NCBI GenBank assembly: GCA_937976325.1
Contig: CALJSD010000178.1
Location: 1 to 5,401 of the forward strand
DNA from: an uncultured Carnobacterium sp.
GTDB taxonomy: Bacteria; Bacillota; Bacilli; Lactobacillales; Aerococcaceae
DNA length: 5,401 bases
Reading direction: 5' to 3'
In this document: positions 4,834-5,401 of the stretch, in pieces
How the letters are laid out: every line of letters starts with the position of its first letter
Position numbering within the stretch: position 1 is the stretch's first letter
Made by a program: the position numbers and the translations under genes
Notes under the pieces: generated by a model
Databases searched by the model: none
Told to the model about the DNA's origin: nothing
Seen by the model: the letters and a program-made list of their open reading frames with translations, nothing else

Positions 4834-5313
4834 TTATTTATGATACGCATGTCCTGCTGTAATTCGGAAAGAACGATAAATTTGTTCGACTAACACTAAT
4901 CGCATTAATTGATGAGGAAGAGTAATTCTTCCAAATGAAATTTTAGCATTCGCACGTTTTTTGACAGTATCACTTAATCCTAATGAACCCCCAATAATGA
5001 ATGCAATAGAACTTTGTCCATTAATTCCATAATTTTCAATTTTTTCAGCTAATTGTTCTGAACTGATTAAATCTCCTTCAATCGCCATCGCAATAACGGT
5101 ATCAGAATCTTTTATTTTTGCTAGAATTTTTTCTCCTTCTTTATCTTTAACTTGTTCCATTTCTTTCTCACTTAGATTTTCTGGAGCTTTTTCATCTGGT
5201 ACTTCAATAAGTTGAAGTTTACAATAACTTCCTAATCGCTTAGCATATTCGTCAATTCCTTGTTTTAAATATTTTTCTTTTAATTTCCCAACACTAATAA
5301 TCGTAATATTCAT
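4834..5313 (-). CDS. rlmH: 23S rRNA (pseudouridine1915-N3)-methyltransferase RlmH
   Basis: This 159-residue protein is a full-length SPOUT-class methyltransferase. It uses S-adenosylmethionine to methylate pseudouridine 1915 in helix 69 of 23S rRNA, a late step done on the assembled 70S ribosome as a homodimer. It starts MNITIISVGKLKEKYLKQGIDEY-like, has the conserved VPDEKAPENLSE region (38-49), and the cofactor-knot motif FIIGGSLGLS (105-114). It ends with the conserved ISFGRITLPHQLMRLVLVEQ region (125-144), RSFRITAG and the C-terminal YHK (157-159). The ATG follows AAAGGAG (5320-5326, complement) at 6 nt. It is transcribed alone, converging on rplI, with its own promoter and terminator. 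rlmH lies near the origin in many Firmicutes. Confidence 0.97.
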   Translation of the reverse strand: MNITIISVGKLKEKYLKQGIDEYAKRLGSYCKLQLIEVPDEKAPENLSEKEMEQVKDKEGEKILAKIKDSDTVIAMAIEGDLISSEQLAEKIENYGINGQSSIAFIIGGSLGLSDTVKKRANAKISFGRITLPHQLMRLVLVEQIYRSFRITAGHAYHK

Positions 5314-5343
5314 AAGAGTCTCCTTTAAAAAGTTTACGTTAGT

Positions 5344-5373
5344 ATTATACTAAACATTTAGATAAGATTTCAT
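5344..5373 (-). promoter_or_regulatory. Promoter of rlmH
   Basis: On the minus strand the -10 is a perfect TATAAT (5349-5344). An ATGAAA hexamer (5373-5368), four of six bases matching the -35 consensus, sits at 18-bp spacing. The start should fall about 25 nt before the ATG, giving a short leader with the AAAGGAG ribosome site. The -10 lies within the inverted repeat TTAGTA-TTA-TACTAA (5339-5353). Confidence 0.65.
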
Positions 5374-5401
5374 TTATTTTATCGATTTTTTTTTGGAAAA
5401 G

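Noticed and set aside
5356..5401. Possible start of another gene at the right edge
   Set aside because: Only AT-rich sequence with a T run is visible; no ribosome site or start codon with an open frame can be supported in 46 bases.

Overview
This window is a stretch of low-GC Firmicute chromosome. S6 and SSB look most like Lactobacillales proteins (close in style to streptococcal and enterococcal S6). I would guess the Carnobacteriaceae/Aerococcaceae/Enterococcaceae part of that order, but the family cannot be fixed from the sequence alone. The conserved block rpsF-ssb-rpsR, the genes gdpP, rplI and rlmH, and two perfect parS sites all point to an origin-proximal position. No mobile element, CRISPR array, tRNA or rRNA was seen.

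Layout, left to right. Positions 3-191 hold the 3' end of a MetE/YxjG-type methionine synthase gene on the + strand. It converges on a small XRE-family DNA-binding protein gene (258-548, minus), and one hairpin (207-241) can terminate both. Positions 549-790 form a divergent control region: an extended -10 promoter and a possible operator for the XRE gene, then the rpsF promoter and a structured rpsF leader that can hide its Shine-Dalgarno. Next come rpsF (S6), ssb (SSB) and rpsR (S18, Cys4-like zinc type) as one operon, closed by a strong terminator at 1907-1933.

The gap 1934-2045 lies between that terminator and the gdpP promoter. It carries two identical copies of the 16-bp palindrome TGTTTCACGTGAAACA, the ParB/Spo0J binding site parS, spaced 45 bp apart. 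After it come gdpP (membrane-bound c-di-AMP phosphodiesterase) and rplI (L9), 12 bp apart, ended by a terminator at 4614-4645. The last gene, rlmH (23S rRNA methyltransferase), is on the minus strand with its own promoter (5344-5373) and its own minus-strand terminator (4680-4706).

Functionally the window combines translation (S6, S18, L9, RlmH), replication and repair (SSB), chromosome segregation (parS), cell-wall and osmotic second-messenger control (GdpP) and the tail of methionine synthesis. No wholly new system is visible. The points most worth a second look are the tandem parS pair, the rpsF leader as a candidate S6:S18 autoregulatory element, the antitoxin-like XRE gene without a toxin, and the lack of the replicative helicase gene after rplI.
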